A DNA stretch of 34,551 bases from Planctomycetota bacterium (GCA_024276655.1 JAJRWU010000008.1:1-34551), one strand, 5' to 3'; numbered from the stretch's first letter, positions 6,951 through 15,464 are shown. Numbers and translations: made by a program. The notes: generated from the letters alone by a model not told the origin.

Positions 6951-8228
6951 ATGATTCGCACCACCCTGTTTTTGAGCATCGTGCTGACAACTTGCATCTT
7001 CACGACTCGGCTGCCGGCGGCGGAAAACGAACCTTCGCCGATCAAAGTTTCCGCCGCCGACTGGCCTTGGTGGCGCGGCCCCAACCGAAACGGCATCGCC
7101 GCCGAGGGCCAACATCCTCCACTGCATTGGAGCGAAACGGAGAACATTCTCTGGAAGACGTCCCTCCCAGGACGCGGCCATAGTTCGCCCACGGTGGTCG
7201 GTTCGCGCATCTATCTGACCTCCGCCGATGAACAGCAAGAAATCCAATACGTGCTCTGTTACGACCGTCAAACTGTAAAAGAAATATGGCGAACGGCCGT
7301 CCACCGTGGCGGGTTCGGCCAGAAGGGCAACAAGAAACGCTCTCAGGCTTCGTCGTCGGTCGCTTGCGACGGCGAGAGGTTGTTCGTGAATTTCCTCAAC
7401 CACGGCGCCGTCTATACGACAGCCCTCAGCCTCGCGGGCAAGCAACTGTGGCAACAGAAAGTCACTGATTATGTCACCCACCAGGGCTACGGCTCCTCGC
7501 CGGCGTTGTATGAATCCTTGGTGATTGTCTCGGCCGATAACAAAGGCGGCGGCGCCATTGTGGGTTTCAACCGGGCGACCGGCGACGTGGTCTGGAAAAG
7601 AAAGCGGCCCGAAATGCCCAACTACGCCTCGCCGGTTATCTTTCATCTGGCCGGACGCGATCAATTGCTGTTTTCCGGGTGCGAGGTTGTTTCGAGTTTT
7701 GATCCCCTGACCGGCAAAACCCTCTGGGAAGTCGAAGGCGCCACCACCGAATGCGTGACCACCATGGTTACCGATGGCGTGCGTGTTTTCACCACCGGCG
7801 GATATCCCAAGAATCATGTCGCGGCGATGCAGGCCGATGGCTCCGGCAAGGTTGCCTGGGAGAATACGGTGCGAACGTATGTGCCCTCGCTGCTCGTAAA
7901 CGACGGTTATCTGTATGCCGTGACCGACGCCGGCGTGGCGGTTTGTTGGAAAAGCGATACCGGCGAGGCGCTTTGGAAAAACCGTTTGGGGGGCGTCTTC
8001 ACTTCTTCGCCGGTGCTGGTCGGAGAGCGTATTTTCGCTACCAATGAAAGCGGGAAAACATTTGTTTTCGGGGCGAATCCGCGGGCGTTCCAGTTGCTCT
8101 CGAAAAACCAATTGGGCGAGCAGGTCTACGCCACGCCCACTTTCTGCGATAGCCGCATTTATATGCGCCTAGCCGATGGCGCCGGGGTCGACCGCCGCGA
8201 AACGCTCTACTGCATCGGCGTGGAATAA
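6951..8228 (+). CDS. Secreted PQQ-like beta-propeller protein
   Basis: This encodes 425 residues. An N-terminal Sec signal (MIRTTLFLSIVLTTCIFTTRLPAAE) is followed by DWPWWRGPNRNGIAAEG, the opening motif of the planctomycete outer-membrane-assembly/PQQ-like repeat proteins. Repeated blade motifs are seen: VLCYDRQTVKEIWR, ALSLAGKQLWQ, GFNRATGDVVWKR, SFDPLTGKTLWE, CWKSDTGEALWKN; each shows the pattern A-D-x-x-T-G-x-x-x-W of PQQ/WD-like blades. The protein should be periplasmic or exported. There are no residues that would prove PQQ binding or dehydrogenase activity, so a scaffold or carbohydrate-related role is equally possible. It follows the propeller gene after a terminator and is probably transcribed separately. 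Confidence 0.87.
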   Translation: MIRTTLFLSIVLTTCIFTTRLPAAENEPSPIKVSAADWPWWRGPNRNGIAAEGQHPPLHWSETENILWKTSLPGRGHSSPTVVGSRIYLTSADEQQEIQYVLCYDRQTVKEIWRTAVHRGGFGQKGNKKRSQASSSVACDGERLFVNFLNHGAVYTTALSLAGKQLWQQKVTDYVTHQGYGSSPALYESLVIVSADNKGGGAIVGFNRATGDVVWKRKRPEMPNYASPVIFHLAGRDQLLFSGCEVVSSFDPLTGKTLWEVEGATTECVTTMVTDGVRVFTTGGYPKNHVAAMQADGSGKVAWENTVRTYVPSLLVNDGYLYAVTDAGVAVCWKSDTGEALWKNRLGGVFTSSPVLVGERIFATNESGKTFVFGANPRAFQLLSKNQLGEQVYATPTFCDSRIYMRLADGAGVDRRETLYCIGVE

Positions 8229-8662
8229 CGGCTAAGCACCGTTCGAGAAATAATTGTCTGATTTGCACGGGAAGAAGAAATTTATCAATAGTTATTTTTC
8301 ATTAGTCATTTGTCATTGGAGAAAGAGAAACAAAGATGCGAGCAAACAGACGGCCAATGACAAATGGCCATGAACCACCGGAGAAACGAACTACCGAAGA
8401 AACAGAGAAACCATAACCGACGCCGAAAACCAATTGGCGGACGAGTCTGAAGTATTTTAACCACGGATAACACAGATGGGCGCGGATGCCAGCAGCCACG
8501 ACTCTTCTTCATCCGTGTGATCCGTGCCATCCGTGGTTCATTTGTTACGCGGTTAGGGCCGCTCGTGAAATGACGGGATGCACTGAGGAATAATCACGCC
8601 GTTGCACGGCAATGAGTTTAACCATTCAAAATCGCAAGTCGTCACTAATTTCGCGAGCGGTC
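8229..8662. repeat. Intergenic interval made of dispersed-repeat fragments
   Basis: No gene is seen in these 434 bases. They hold a 19-base segment CGTTCGAGAAATAATTGTC (8240-8258) repeated exactly at 33228-33246; an inverted repeat TCATTTGTCATTGG / CCAATGACAAATGG (8306-8319 and 8354-8367, one mismatch); and an inverted repeat AACCACGGAT.../...ATCCGTGGTT spanning 8459-8538 with an inner ATCCGTGTGATCCGTG. The last two resemble repeats that are dispersed in planctomycete and other genomes. Confidence 0.6.
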
Positions 8663-9322
8663 CTAATGCGCAGCTGGAGAATCTTGCTCGCAATTCGGGA
8701 AAACGATGCAGCCGAGTTGCTCCGCCTCCATGCAGCAGCGAACGAGTTCCGCCAAGGTGCGGCAACTGGTCTTCTGAAAGACTTGGGCGCGGCGGTTCTC
8801 CACGGTGCGCAGGCTGACGCCAAGCCTAGCCGCGACGGCTTTGTTCGCCACGCCATCGAACATCATTTTCATCACGGCTCGTTCGCTGGTCGTGAGTCGA
8901 GATATCCGACTTTCGATGTCGTCTCGTCGGGCGCGGCGTCTTCGGCGAGTGCGGTCAATCTCTAACGCCTGGCGGACCGCTTGGGTCAGATTCGTGGCGT
9001 CACAAGGTTTTTCGAAAACGGTCACGGCGCCGTCGCGCATGGCGTCGACGATCGTCCCGACCTCCATTTCATTACCAAGCATGATGGCGGGGCGAGCGTC
9101 TCGCAGTTCGATCAGCGTTTGTTGGAGTTTGCGGCCGTTCATGCCCGGCAAGCCAAAAGCGATCAGAACACACCCTGCGTCATTCGGGCGGCGGTCGCGG
9201 AGAAACTCCTCCGCCGAGGAATAGCGTCGCACCTGCAAATGAAGCGAAGAGGCAATCGCGGACGCCGCTTGGCAAACCTGCGGTTCTTTATCAACGACAA
9301 AAATAGTGGCGATTGTATTCAT
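8663..9322 (-). CDS. FixJ/LuxR-family response regulator with a degenerate receiver
   Basis: This 219-residue protein has a receiver domain (about 5-120) and a LuxR-type helix-turn-helix (about 142-200: LTTSERAVMKMMFDGVANKAVAARLGVSLRTVENRR), the FixJ arrangement. Normally a partner kinase phosphorylates an Asp four residues before the conserved Pro of the receiver. Here that position is Ala55 (sequence LIAFGLPGMNG). The acidic pocket VDDD is VDKE, and the switch Thr is replaced (PAIMLGNE). The Lys of the EKP motif (about 105) is kept. The receiver therefore probably works without phosphorylation, through dimerisation or ligand binding. The DNA-binding helix is intact. The gene stands alone with no kinase gene nearby. 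The start at 9322 gives the normal FixJ beginning. Confidence 0.9.
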   Translation of the reverse strand: MNTIATIFVVDKEPQVCQAASAIASSLHLQVRRYSSAEEFLRDRRPNDAGCVLIAFGLPGMNGRKLQQTLIELRDARPAIMLGNEMEVGTIVDAMRDGAVTVFEKPCDATNLTQAVRQALEIDRTRRRRRARRDDIESRISRLTTSERAVMKMMFDGVANKAVAARLGVSLRTVENRRAQVFQKTSCRTLAELVRCCMEAEQLGCIVFPNCEQDSPAAH

Positions 9323-10178
9323 TTGATCGACTCATTGAATTCGCACATCGCGATTTGCAAGTTATACCTTCTAACACAACTTGGTGGGTCAGCATTAAAC
9401 TCCGTGTTTGAAACGCCAAACAGGGGTTATGTTAGGAGCTCTTAGGTTGTTGTATTCGCCATTTCGTGACCGCAATAATCGGCCTGGAAACGGGTTGTTT
9501 GTGTCGGCGCACTCTGTTTGCTCGAAAATAGGTCGGGCGGACAAACAGCGGTGTTTTACACAATTACTGATGCAAAAACGCAAGTTCCGTTCGTAAAAAG
9601 CGCAAGATAACGGCCTCCAAGAACCAAAAAGGAACCTTATGGCGATCGGCTGTCAAAATTGCCGGTGCGCCGCCGCCCCCATAAACATTGTGTCTACTCC
9701 GGTTTCCACCCACGTTTTTCAGAGTTGCGCAGGGTAATCGTTGAGAGTATCGCTCGCGAATCCGGCGCGCCAATGAGCAAACCCCGCAAACATCTACGGC
9801 TCACCACACCGTGGCGACAGGGGGCGCAGATCACATTGCCGGAAACTCGTTGCCAAGCCAAAATTTCAAAGAAACGCCAGCCACTCGAAATGGTTCTACG
9901 GAATTATGGTTTTAAGTCCAGCTTTTTGCACTCTTTTCCGGGGGGCTTCCACTGGCCGCAAAGTGGAGTTCGTAGTCTGTGTTATTCGGTCTGGCTAGGG
10001 GCTTGCGGGTAACCGTGAGCGGCGCGGTCGGGCTAGGAATCGCCATTCGCCCCAGCAGCGAGGAGGGTTTGCGGTGAAAAAACGGTAAATGGCCATTTTT
10101 CTTGCTGTACTACGAAAGAAGCAAACCTAAACTTGGATAACACAACTTCTTGCGTTGCGCGTGGCTCTGTCGGTGAAA
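9323..10178. other. Gene-poor interval of about 850 bases upstream of the FixJ-like gene
   Basis: No convincing gene. Open frames on both strands (for example 9659-10012 plus) have compositions unlike proteins and lack ribosome-binding sites. A hairpin TCCACT/AGTGGA sits near 9949-9969. The part next to 9322 should hold the promoter of the minus-strand regulator, and the part before 10179 that of the small membrane-peptide gene, but I cannot identify either with confidence. Confidence 0.5.
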
Positions 10179-10331
10179 ATGATCATGTGGCACACTATTC
10201 TGCGTTGGAAAACGATGATCTTACGGCACTTCGCCAATATGGATCAGGAAGAAATGATGCTCCTGGGGGTGGTGCTGTTGGTGGTTGGCGTTTACTGCCT
10301 GAAAGGCTCCAACCGGCGGCTGGGAATATAA
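10179..10331 (+). CDS. Small single-pass membrane peptide, 50 residues
   Basis: This short frame encodes 50 residues from ATG 10179 to TAA 10331. The first half is polar and amphipathic (MIMWHTILRWKTMILRHFAN), then MDQEE and a clear membrane helix MMLLGVVLLVVGVYCL, ending in a positively charged tail KGSNRRLGI. The composition and the positive-inside tail suggest a real membrane peptide. A strong hairpin terminator begins 7 bases after the stop codon, which supports it as a transcribed unit. GTG codons at 10161 and 10173 and the ATG at 10185 are alternative starts; no strong ribosome-binding site is seen. I do not recognise a family. Confidence 0.55.
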   Translation: MIMWHTILRWKTMILRHFANMDQEEMMLLGVVLLVVGVYCLKGSNRRLGI

Positions 10332-10337
10332 TCGCCC

Positions 10338-10373
10338 GCCTGAGAACGCCCTCTGGGGTGTTCTCAGGCTTTA
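10338..10373 (+). terminator. Rho-independent-like terminator after the small membrane peptide
   Basis: A perfect 10-base stem GCCTGAGAAC / GTTCTCAGGC (10338-10347 and 10360-10369), with further G/C pairs toward the loop CTCT, is followed by TTTA. It begins 7 bases after the stop of the small gene. Confidence 0.65.
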
Positions 10374-10380
10374 GGGCTCG

Positions 10381-10470
10381 TCTGAAAATAAGTTACCGGT
10401 TGTCCGATCAAAAAAGCCCGGCATTTTCAAAATGCCGGGCTTTGAATTCGGTAAGTTACTTGCGGACAGA
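10381..10470. repeat. Palindromic repeat, GCCCGGC family (inverted copy)
   Basis: The core palindrome AAAAGCCCGGCATTTT / AAAATGCCGGGCTTT is flanked by outer arms AAGTTACCG / CGGTAAGTTAC and ends TCTG/CAGA. Read on the minus strand it matches the copy at 31645-31736 both in the core and in the arm ACCGGTAACTTAT. It abuts the GGCGAGCGGC element that starts at 10477. Confidence 0.75.
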
Positions 10471-10476
10471 TCCTTA

Positions 10477-10620
10477 GGCGAGCGGCGGAAAATAACTTAC
10501 CCGCACGCAGCGGGAGTCCGTGATTTTTTTGGGTTCCCACCTATGCGGGAATGACCGTTTTCTGATTCACTCGCTTGCGCTTCGTGCTTGTATTAGGTAA
10601 ATTTTCATCTGCCGCTCGCC
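10477..10620. repeat. MITE-like element with GGCGAGCGGC terminal inverted repeats
   Basis: The left end GGCGAGCGGCGGAAAATAAC and the right end (ending GCCGCTCGCC) form terminal inverted repeats of about 24 bases with a few mismatches. The 144-base unit has no open frame and is bordered by TTA on both sides, a possible target duplication. A second copy is at 33324-33449. The right end touches the stop codon of the enolase-superfamily gene. Confidence 0.7.
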
Positions 10621-12027
10621 TTACTCAAAAACCGGGCCGTTCTTGGCGGCTTCGAACCGCTGCCGCCATTGGGCGCTGCCGTCGTTCGGCACAAGGCGCG
10701 TGTCGGCGCCGCGGCGAAAGAACGGCGTCTCGCCGCGACGGGCCGGATTGAGCATGAAATTCACTTCGCCGGTCGGCGCGTAAAAAACTTTTTGGCCGTT
10801 GGGCCAGGTGGTTTCGATCAATCGGGGAGGGTCGGGACGGCGGCGGGGTTTTTCCACACGGTAACGTTCGAGCGCTGTGCGGTTGAGTTCGTAGCCCAAC
10901 CCCGGCGTTGTGGGAACTTCGGCCATGCCATCGCGGACGACAATCGGCTTGGCGAGCATGTTGGTCGTAAAGAGTTGGTGACAATTCACGGCGGGCCAGG
11001 TGGCGTGGCTGAGCACCGCGCCAAAGTGGAGCGAGAAGGCGGCGGTAATGCCCGTGCCCACCAGTTGCAGCCAAAACGGTTTGTTCGCCATCGCCGCGAC
11101 CCGCCCGGCGGCCATCACCTTACTGGCGCCGCCGCCCACGACAAAGCCATCGCAAATCTCTTCTTTCAACGCCACGATCGGATCAGGCGTGCCATAGTGC
11201 ATGGCCAACCCGGCTTTCATCGCACGGCGAATGATTTGGTTGTCTTTGATGTTCGACTGATCAATCGGCGATTCGCAAATGGCGAACTGCGGGTAGGCGT
11301 CCATGTCTTTGATGATCGGCAGCGCGCGTTTGGCGTCGAGCAGGGTGTCGTTGAAGTCCATATCAATTTTGAAGGTTTCCGGCACGGCGGCGGTGGCCAG
11401 ATCCATCTGGCGCCAGAGGTCGAACCAGGGACGGCCCTTGGTTTTGTAGGCGGTGTAGCCTTGGCGATGGGCTTCGGCGCATTCGGAGGCCATGTCGGCG
11501 GCGGAGGTGTCGATATTCCACCAGGAGAGCGGCGTATTTTCATGCACTTGCGATCCCAGCAACCGATGCACGGGAACCTGCGCCGCGCGGGCCACGGCAT
11601 CGAACAGCGCCATTTGCAAGCCGGCGCCGAGGGAGTCGTCCCACATTAGCGCGGCGGCGTTTCGGCCCTCAGCGCGGGCGACGTCGGCGTCGTCGGTCGC
11701 GCCCCAGGTGTAATAAAGCAGCGTCTCTCCCAGGCCGACATCGCCCGACTGCAACCGCACTTCAAAAATCTCGCTGTATTTCCAGTGCGGCAGTTCGCGC
11801 GACATCGCCCGATTCGGCGCCGGCCGAAAATCGAGCTTCACCGTGGTGCGTTGGATGTTCACGATGCGCAGATCTTGCTCGCGCGGCAGCGCCACGGCCG
11901 AGCGCGTCCCGAAGCCGCCCAAGACGGCGGCGCTGGCGGCGCCCATGCTGGCTTTCAGAAAATCGCGGCGGGGTATATGGCGGCGGCGGGGTATATGGCG
12001 AGCGGCGGACGCGCGTGGCGAGGACAT
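10621..12027 (-). CDS. Tat-exported enolase-superfamily (mandelate racemase/muconate cycloisomerase-like) protein
   Basis: This 468-residue protein starts at ATG 12027 with a twin-arginine signal: PRRDFLKASMGAASAAVLGG. The mature part follows the enolase-superfamily plan: an N-terminal cap (VNIQRTTVKLDFRPAP, GLGETLLYY), then the barrel with GYTAYKTKGRPW (a K-x-K base motif), KIDMDFND (first metal ligand), CESPI (second ligand) and EICDGFVVGGGASK (third ligand region). Members abstract a proton next to a carboxylate; the substrate here is not known. Export by Tat is unusual for this superfamily but is seen in planctomycetes. An exact 18-base tandem duplication (11965-12000) doubles HIPRR just before the Tat motif. 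An upstream ATG at 12087 is possible but would place the signal about 40 residues in. Confidence 0.85.
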   Translation of the reverse strand: MSSPRASAARHIPRRRHIPRRDFLKASMGAASAAVLGGFGTRSAVALPREQDLRIVNIQRTTVKLDFRPAPNRAMSRELPHWKYSEIFEVRLQSGDVGLGETLLYYTWGATDDADVARAEGRNAAALMWDDSLGAGLQMALFDAVARAAQVPVHRLLGSQVHENTPLSWWNIDTSAADMASECAEAHRQGYTAYKTKGRPWFDLWRQMDLATAAVPETFKIDMDFNDTLLDAKRALPIIKDMDAYPQFAICESPIDQSNIKDNQIIRRAMKAGLAMHYGTPDPIVALKEEICDGFVVGGGASKVMAAGRVAAMANKPFWLQLVGTGITAAFSLHFGAVLSHATWPAVNCHQLFTTNMLAKPIVVRDGMAEVPTTPGLGYELNRTALERYRVEKPRRRPDPPRLIETTWPNGQKVFYAPTGEVNFMLNPARRGETPFFRRGADTRLVPNDGSAQWRQRFEAAKNGPVFE

Positions 12028-12163
12028 AGCATTTTCTCGATTCAGCCAGGGATAACATCGGTGAGCGGGGGGGCGGCCGAAGGACATCGTACCACCGATA
12101 GACGCCCGACGCCAAATTTGCCCGGCTCACGCGGCAGTTGCCGGCTGAACCGCAAGCGTTGCC

Positions 12164-13501
12164 TCACCCAACCAATTCGTGGATCGGCTGGCCGGCGTCG
12201 ATCAACGGCATCGGGCGGTCGAGCCGGTCGGGGAATGTCACGTGTTTGGCGTCGATGCCCAAGTGATGGTAAATCGTGGCGGCAACATCTTGGGGAGTCA
12301 GCGGGCGCTCCATCGGCCGCTCCCCTCGCGCGCTCGACCTGCCAATGGCTTGCCCCATGTTCATGCCGCCGCCGCCGAAGAGCACGCTGAAGGTTCGGCC
12401 CCAATGGTCGCGGCCGGCGTTTTTGTTCATGCGCGGCGTGCGGCCAAACTCGCCCATCGCCACGATCAACGTTTTTTCGTACAGGCCGCGATCGATCAAG
12501 TCTTGCACCAGTCCGCCGATGGCGGCGTCTAGCGGCGGGATGAGTTTGTGGGAGCCCTCTTCTGTTTTGTATTGGCCGGGCGAACCGTGGTGGTCCCAGG
12601 GCACGCAGTTGACTGTCACAAACGTCACGCCGTTCTCCACCAGCCGTCGCGCGAGCAACGCACTTTGGCCGAAGGTGTGCCGGCCGTAGGAATCGCGCAG
12701 CGAACTCGGCTCGGCGGATATATCAAACGCTTCGCGCACTTGGTTGCTCGTGACCAGATCGAACGCTTGCCGCTGGTGTTCGGCGAGATCTTGCATGCCG
12801 GTTTCCGCCCGCGCGCGGAAGCCGTCCAGGTCTTTGAGCAACGTGCGCCGGTGTTCGACCCGCGAAGATGTCAGACTTTGCGGCAACGATAGATTCCGCA
12901 CCTGGAATTTGTCACTTTGAGGATCGGAATTAACGACAAAAGGATTCACGCCGCCGCCCAAATACGCCGCGTAGTGGAAAAGATTATCGGTCCCGCCTCG
13001 CAAATGCGGAACCGCCGCATACGCCGGCATGCCGGCTCGATTCGCGCCGCGAAGTTTGGCGGTTGCCGAACCGACTGAAGGCCGCCGCTGTTGCCGATTA
13101 TCGGGCGCGTTGAACGCCGGCCCTTCAAAGCCGGTGAGCATCCAATGATTGCCCTTGGTGTGGTCGCCGGAACCGTGCTGCACCGTACGCACGATCGCCA
13201 AATGCTCCATGAGCGCCGCTTGCCGGGGCAGCAATTCGCTGAGGAAAACATCGGGGACCGAACTCGCAATGGCGGCCAGTGGTCCTCGAAATTCGGCGGG
13301 AGCTTCGGGTTTGGGGTCCCAGGTTTCCATGTGGCCGGGTCCGCCGCTGAGCCAGAACAGAATCACGCTGGTATCTGCGCGCTGCGGAGAAATAGCGCCC
13401 TGCGTTTGCAATTTCAGATAATCGGCCAGCGTGAGGCCGCCTAATCCCAACACGCCCATTTGCAGGACGTTGCGCCGCGAGATTCCCTGGCAATCTATCA
13501 T
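12164..13501 (-). CDS. DUF1501 protein, Tat-exported
   Basis: This encodes 445 residues. It begins MIDCQGISRRNVLQMGVLGLGG, a twin-arginine signal, then TSVILFWLSGGPGHMETWDPKPEAPAEFRGPL, the diagnostic DUF1501 opening (sulfatase/alkaline-phosphatase-like fold). Later signatures are seen: FTVNCVPWDHHG-like FVTVNCVPWDHHGSPGQ, LYEKTLIVAMGEFGRTPRMN, GRDHWGRTFSVLFGGGG and DVAATIYHHLGID. The family is abundant in planctomycetes, nearly always next to DUF1549/DUF1553 genes, and has no proven reaction. This copy is instead 35 bases after trpE on the same strand, without such a partner. ATG 13501 is chosen because the Tat motif follows it directly; a longer frame would overlap trpE. Confidence 0.9.
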   Translation of the reverse strand: MIDCQGISRRNVLQMGVLGLGGLTLADYLKLQTQGAISPQRADTSVILFWLSGGPGHMETWDPKPEAPAEFRGPLAAIASSVPDVFLSELLPRQAALMEHLAIVRTVQHGSGDHTKGNHWMLTGFEGPAFNAPDNRQQRRPSVGSATAKLRGANRAGMPAYAAVPHLRGGTDNLFHYAAYLGGGVNPFVVNSDPQSDKFQVRNLSLPQSLTSSRVEHRRTLLKDLDGFRARAETGMQDLAEHQRQAFDLVTSNQVREAFDISAEPSSLRDSYGRHTFGQSALLARRLVENGVTFVTVNCVPWDHHGSPGQYKTEEGSHKLIPPLDAAIGGLVQDLIDRGLYEKTLIVAMGEFGRTPRMNKNAGRDHWGRTFSVLFGGGGMNMGQAIGRSSARGERPMERPLTPQDVAATIYHHLGIDAKHVTFPDRLDRPMPLIDAGQPIHELVG

Positions 13502-13536
13502 GGTTTTTTCCCTGGCTGATTTCTCTAGCGGACAAC

Positions 13537-15030
13537 CTATTCTCGCACGCGTTCTTCGGTGATTTCTATCGCCTTGAGTAGGCCGCGGGCCTTGTTGCGA
13601 GTTTCCTGGAATTCCGCTTCGGGATCGCTGTCGGCCACGATTCCCGCGCCCGCCTGCACGTAGGCTTTGCCGTTTTGAATCACGATCGTGCGCAGCGCGA
13701 TGCAAGTGTCCATATTGCCGCCCAGGTCGATGTAGCCCACGGCTCCAGCATAGGGCCCCCGCCGGTTCGGTTCCAGTTCATCGATGATTTCCATGGCCCG
13801 CACCTTGGGCGCGCCGGAAACCGTGCCGGCGGGCAAGCTGGCTTGGAGGGCGTCGAAGGCGTCGCAATCGTGGCGGAGCACGCCATCAACGTTGGAAGAG
13901 ATATGCATCACGTGGCTATAGCGTTCGATGGTCATGCAGTCGGTCAGTTGCACGCTGCCGAAGCGGGCCACGCGGCCTACGTCGTTGCGGCCCAAGTCGA
14001 CCAACATCACATGTTCGGCGCGTTCCTTGGGATCGGCCAACAATTCCTCCGCCAAGGCGGCGTCTTGTTGTTCATTTTCGCCGCGGGGCCGCGTTCCGGC
14101 CAGCGGCCGCACGGTCACGACGTTGTCTTTCACGCGGCACATGATTTCCGGCGAGCTGCCCACCAACGTACACTCCGGCGTGCGTAAATAAAACATGAAC
14201 GGGCTGGGGTTCACCACGCGCAACGTGCGATACACTTCCAATGGACTGGCGGTAAGATCGACCTCGTACCGCTGGCTCAAAACCACTTGAAAAATATCGC
14301 CCGCCTCAATGTACTTCACGCACTCTCGCACCGCCTGCTTGAACGCCTCCGGCTTGAAATTGGAACGCGGCTCTGAATGCAAATCTCCGGCGGTGGCGAT
14401 ATCGGCAGGCGCCGGCGTGGAGGAGGCGGTTGACAAACAAGCCACCAACGCATCGACGCGCGCCGTCGCGTTTTGATACGCCTGGGCGGCCGATTCACCG
14501 TTTTCGATGCGGGCCGAAACGATCACGTACATGGTCTTCGTGACGTTGTCGAAGACCACCATCTGGTCGTAAAAAGCAAACGAAAGATCCGGCAATTGCC
14601 GATCATCGTACGGCGCGTTGGGCAGGTGTTCCGCATACCGCACCACATCGTACCCCGCATAACCGACCACGCCGCCAGCAAAGGGCGGCAAACCCTCGGG
14701 CCGCGCCGCACTCAGTGCGTCGAGCCGCCGGCGGAGTTCATGCAAGGGGTTTTCTGAATGAAACTCCTCACGCCTCCCGTCGGCTTCAATCACGACACGA
14801 TTGCCATAGGCCCGAATTCTCCAGAACGGCTGCGCAGCGAGGAAACTGTAACGCCCCACTTTTTCGCCGCCCACCACGCTCTCAAAGAGGCACGAACTGG
14901 CGCCTTTATCGAGTTTGAACAAGGCGTTGACGGGTGTCAGATTATCGCTGAGCAGTCGCCGAAACACCGGCACGATCTGGTGCTCGCGGGCCAGGTTTTC
15001 AAACGTTTCAAGATCGGGGTAGTGCGGCAT
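13537..15030 (-). CDS. trpE: Anthranilate synthase component I
   Basis: TrpE (497 residues) makes anthranilate from chorismate, the first step of tryptophan synthesis, using ammonia from the TrpG subunit. Visible landmarks: CLFESVVGGEKVGRYSFL near the N-terminus (the L-ES element binds feedback tryptophan), PLAGTRPRGENEQQDAALAEELLADPKERAEHVMLVDLGRNDVGRV, SHVMHISSNVDG, LPAGTVSGAPKVRAMEIIDELEPNRRGPYAGAVGYIDL and AGAGIVADSDPEAEFQET at the chorismate site. Length and order are normal for stand-alone TrpE. No trpG or other trp gene is in the window. No ribosome-binding site is clear before ATG 15030. A DUF1501 gene follows 35 bases downstream and could share its transcript. Confidence 0.96.
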   Translation of the reverse strand: MPHYPDLETFENLAREHQIVPVFRRLLSDNLTPVNALFKLDKGASSCLFESVVGGEKVGRYSFLAAQPFWRIRAYGNRVVIEADGRREEFHSENPLHELRRRLDALSAARPEGLPPFAGGVVGYAGYDVVRYAEHLPNAPYDDRQLPDLSFAFYDQMVVFDNVTKTMYVIVSARIENGESAAQAYQNATARVDALVACLSTASSTPAPADIATAGDLHSEPRSNFKPEAFKQAVRECVKYIEAGDIFQVVLSQRYEVDLTASPLEVYRTLRVVNPSPFMFYLRTPECTLVGSSPEIMCRVKDNVVTVRPLAGTRPRGENEQQDAALAEELLADPKERAEHVMLVDLGRNDVGRVARFGSVQLTDCMTIERYSHVMHISSNVDGVLRHDCDAFDALQASLPAGTVSGAPKVRAMEIIDELEPNRRGPYAGAVGYIDLGGNMDTCIALRTIVIQNGKAYVQAGAGIVADSDPEAEFQETRNKARGLLKAIEITEERVRE

Positions 15031-15464
15031 CGAACATTCTGGAAGTAGGCCGTTGTGGGAAAAAAGCGTTCCCGCGCAAGGAGGGAGCGGCGTTCGACGG
15101 GAAGGCGTCTCGGAAGATTACCCCGCCACGGCTGAAGCCGCCGCCGCATACGCGCCACGGCGAGACATTGTTAAGTTTATCTCGCGGCCGGTTCTCTCAC
15201 AATGTCGGCCGCGTACGGTTTGACGCCTTGAGGCAAAGCTCGCGGGGAAATCAAATCCCGAATTGGCGCCTGAGAAGCCCGGCTTTTTGAAAAAGCCGGG
15301 CTTCTGAACCGGGAGGTAGTCTTCCCACACTTCCTGAGAACACAGACAACAGCCGAACCACGCACGCTCCCACGGCGCGGAAAACGGTCGCTTAAAACGC
15401 CCGTTTATGGTTTAATGCAGAGGTGTGTTGTCCCGCCTCAAACGCCTCTTCTTGGGTTTCCGGT
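15031..15464. other. Divergent intergenic region between trpE and the cytochrome/DUF1549 gene
   Basis: These 434 bases hold no convincing gene. They contain a perfect palindrome at 15273-15305 (listed), and an inverted pair ACATTGT/ACAATGT near 15169-15205 enclosing GCGGCCG/CGGCCGC. Promoters for the divergent genes must lie here, but I cannot name them. Confidence 0.5.
15273..15305. repeat. Perfect hairpin, AGAAGCCCGGC subfamily
   Basis: Two 16-base arms, AGAAGCCCGGCTTTTT and its exact complement, are separated by one G. The core AGAAGCCCGGC / GCCGGGCTTCT recurs at 28743-28774. It lies between divergent genes, so it is not needed as a terminator for either and is better seen as a dispersed palindromic repeat. 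Confidence 0.7.

Noticed and set aside
6900-8111. Long minus-strand open frame opposite the PQQ-propeller gene
   Set aside because: It is a shadow caused by high GC at third codon positions; the plus-strand product has a signal peptide and repeated blade motifs.
10133-10477. Plus-strand open frame from a TTG
   Set aside because: It overlaps the small membrane peptide in another frame, runs through its terminator and a palindromic repeat, and has no coherent domain.
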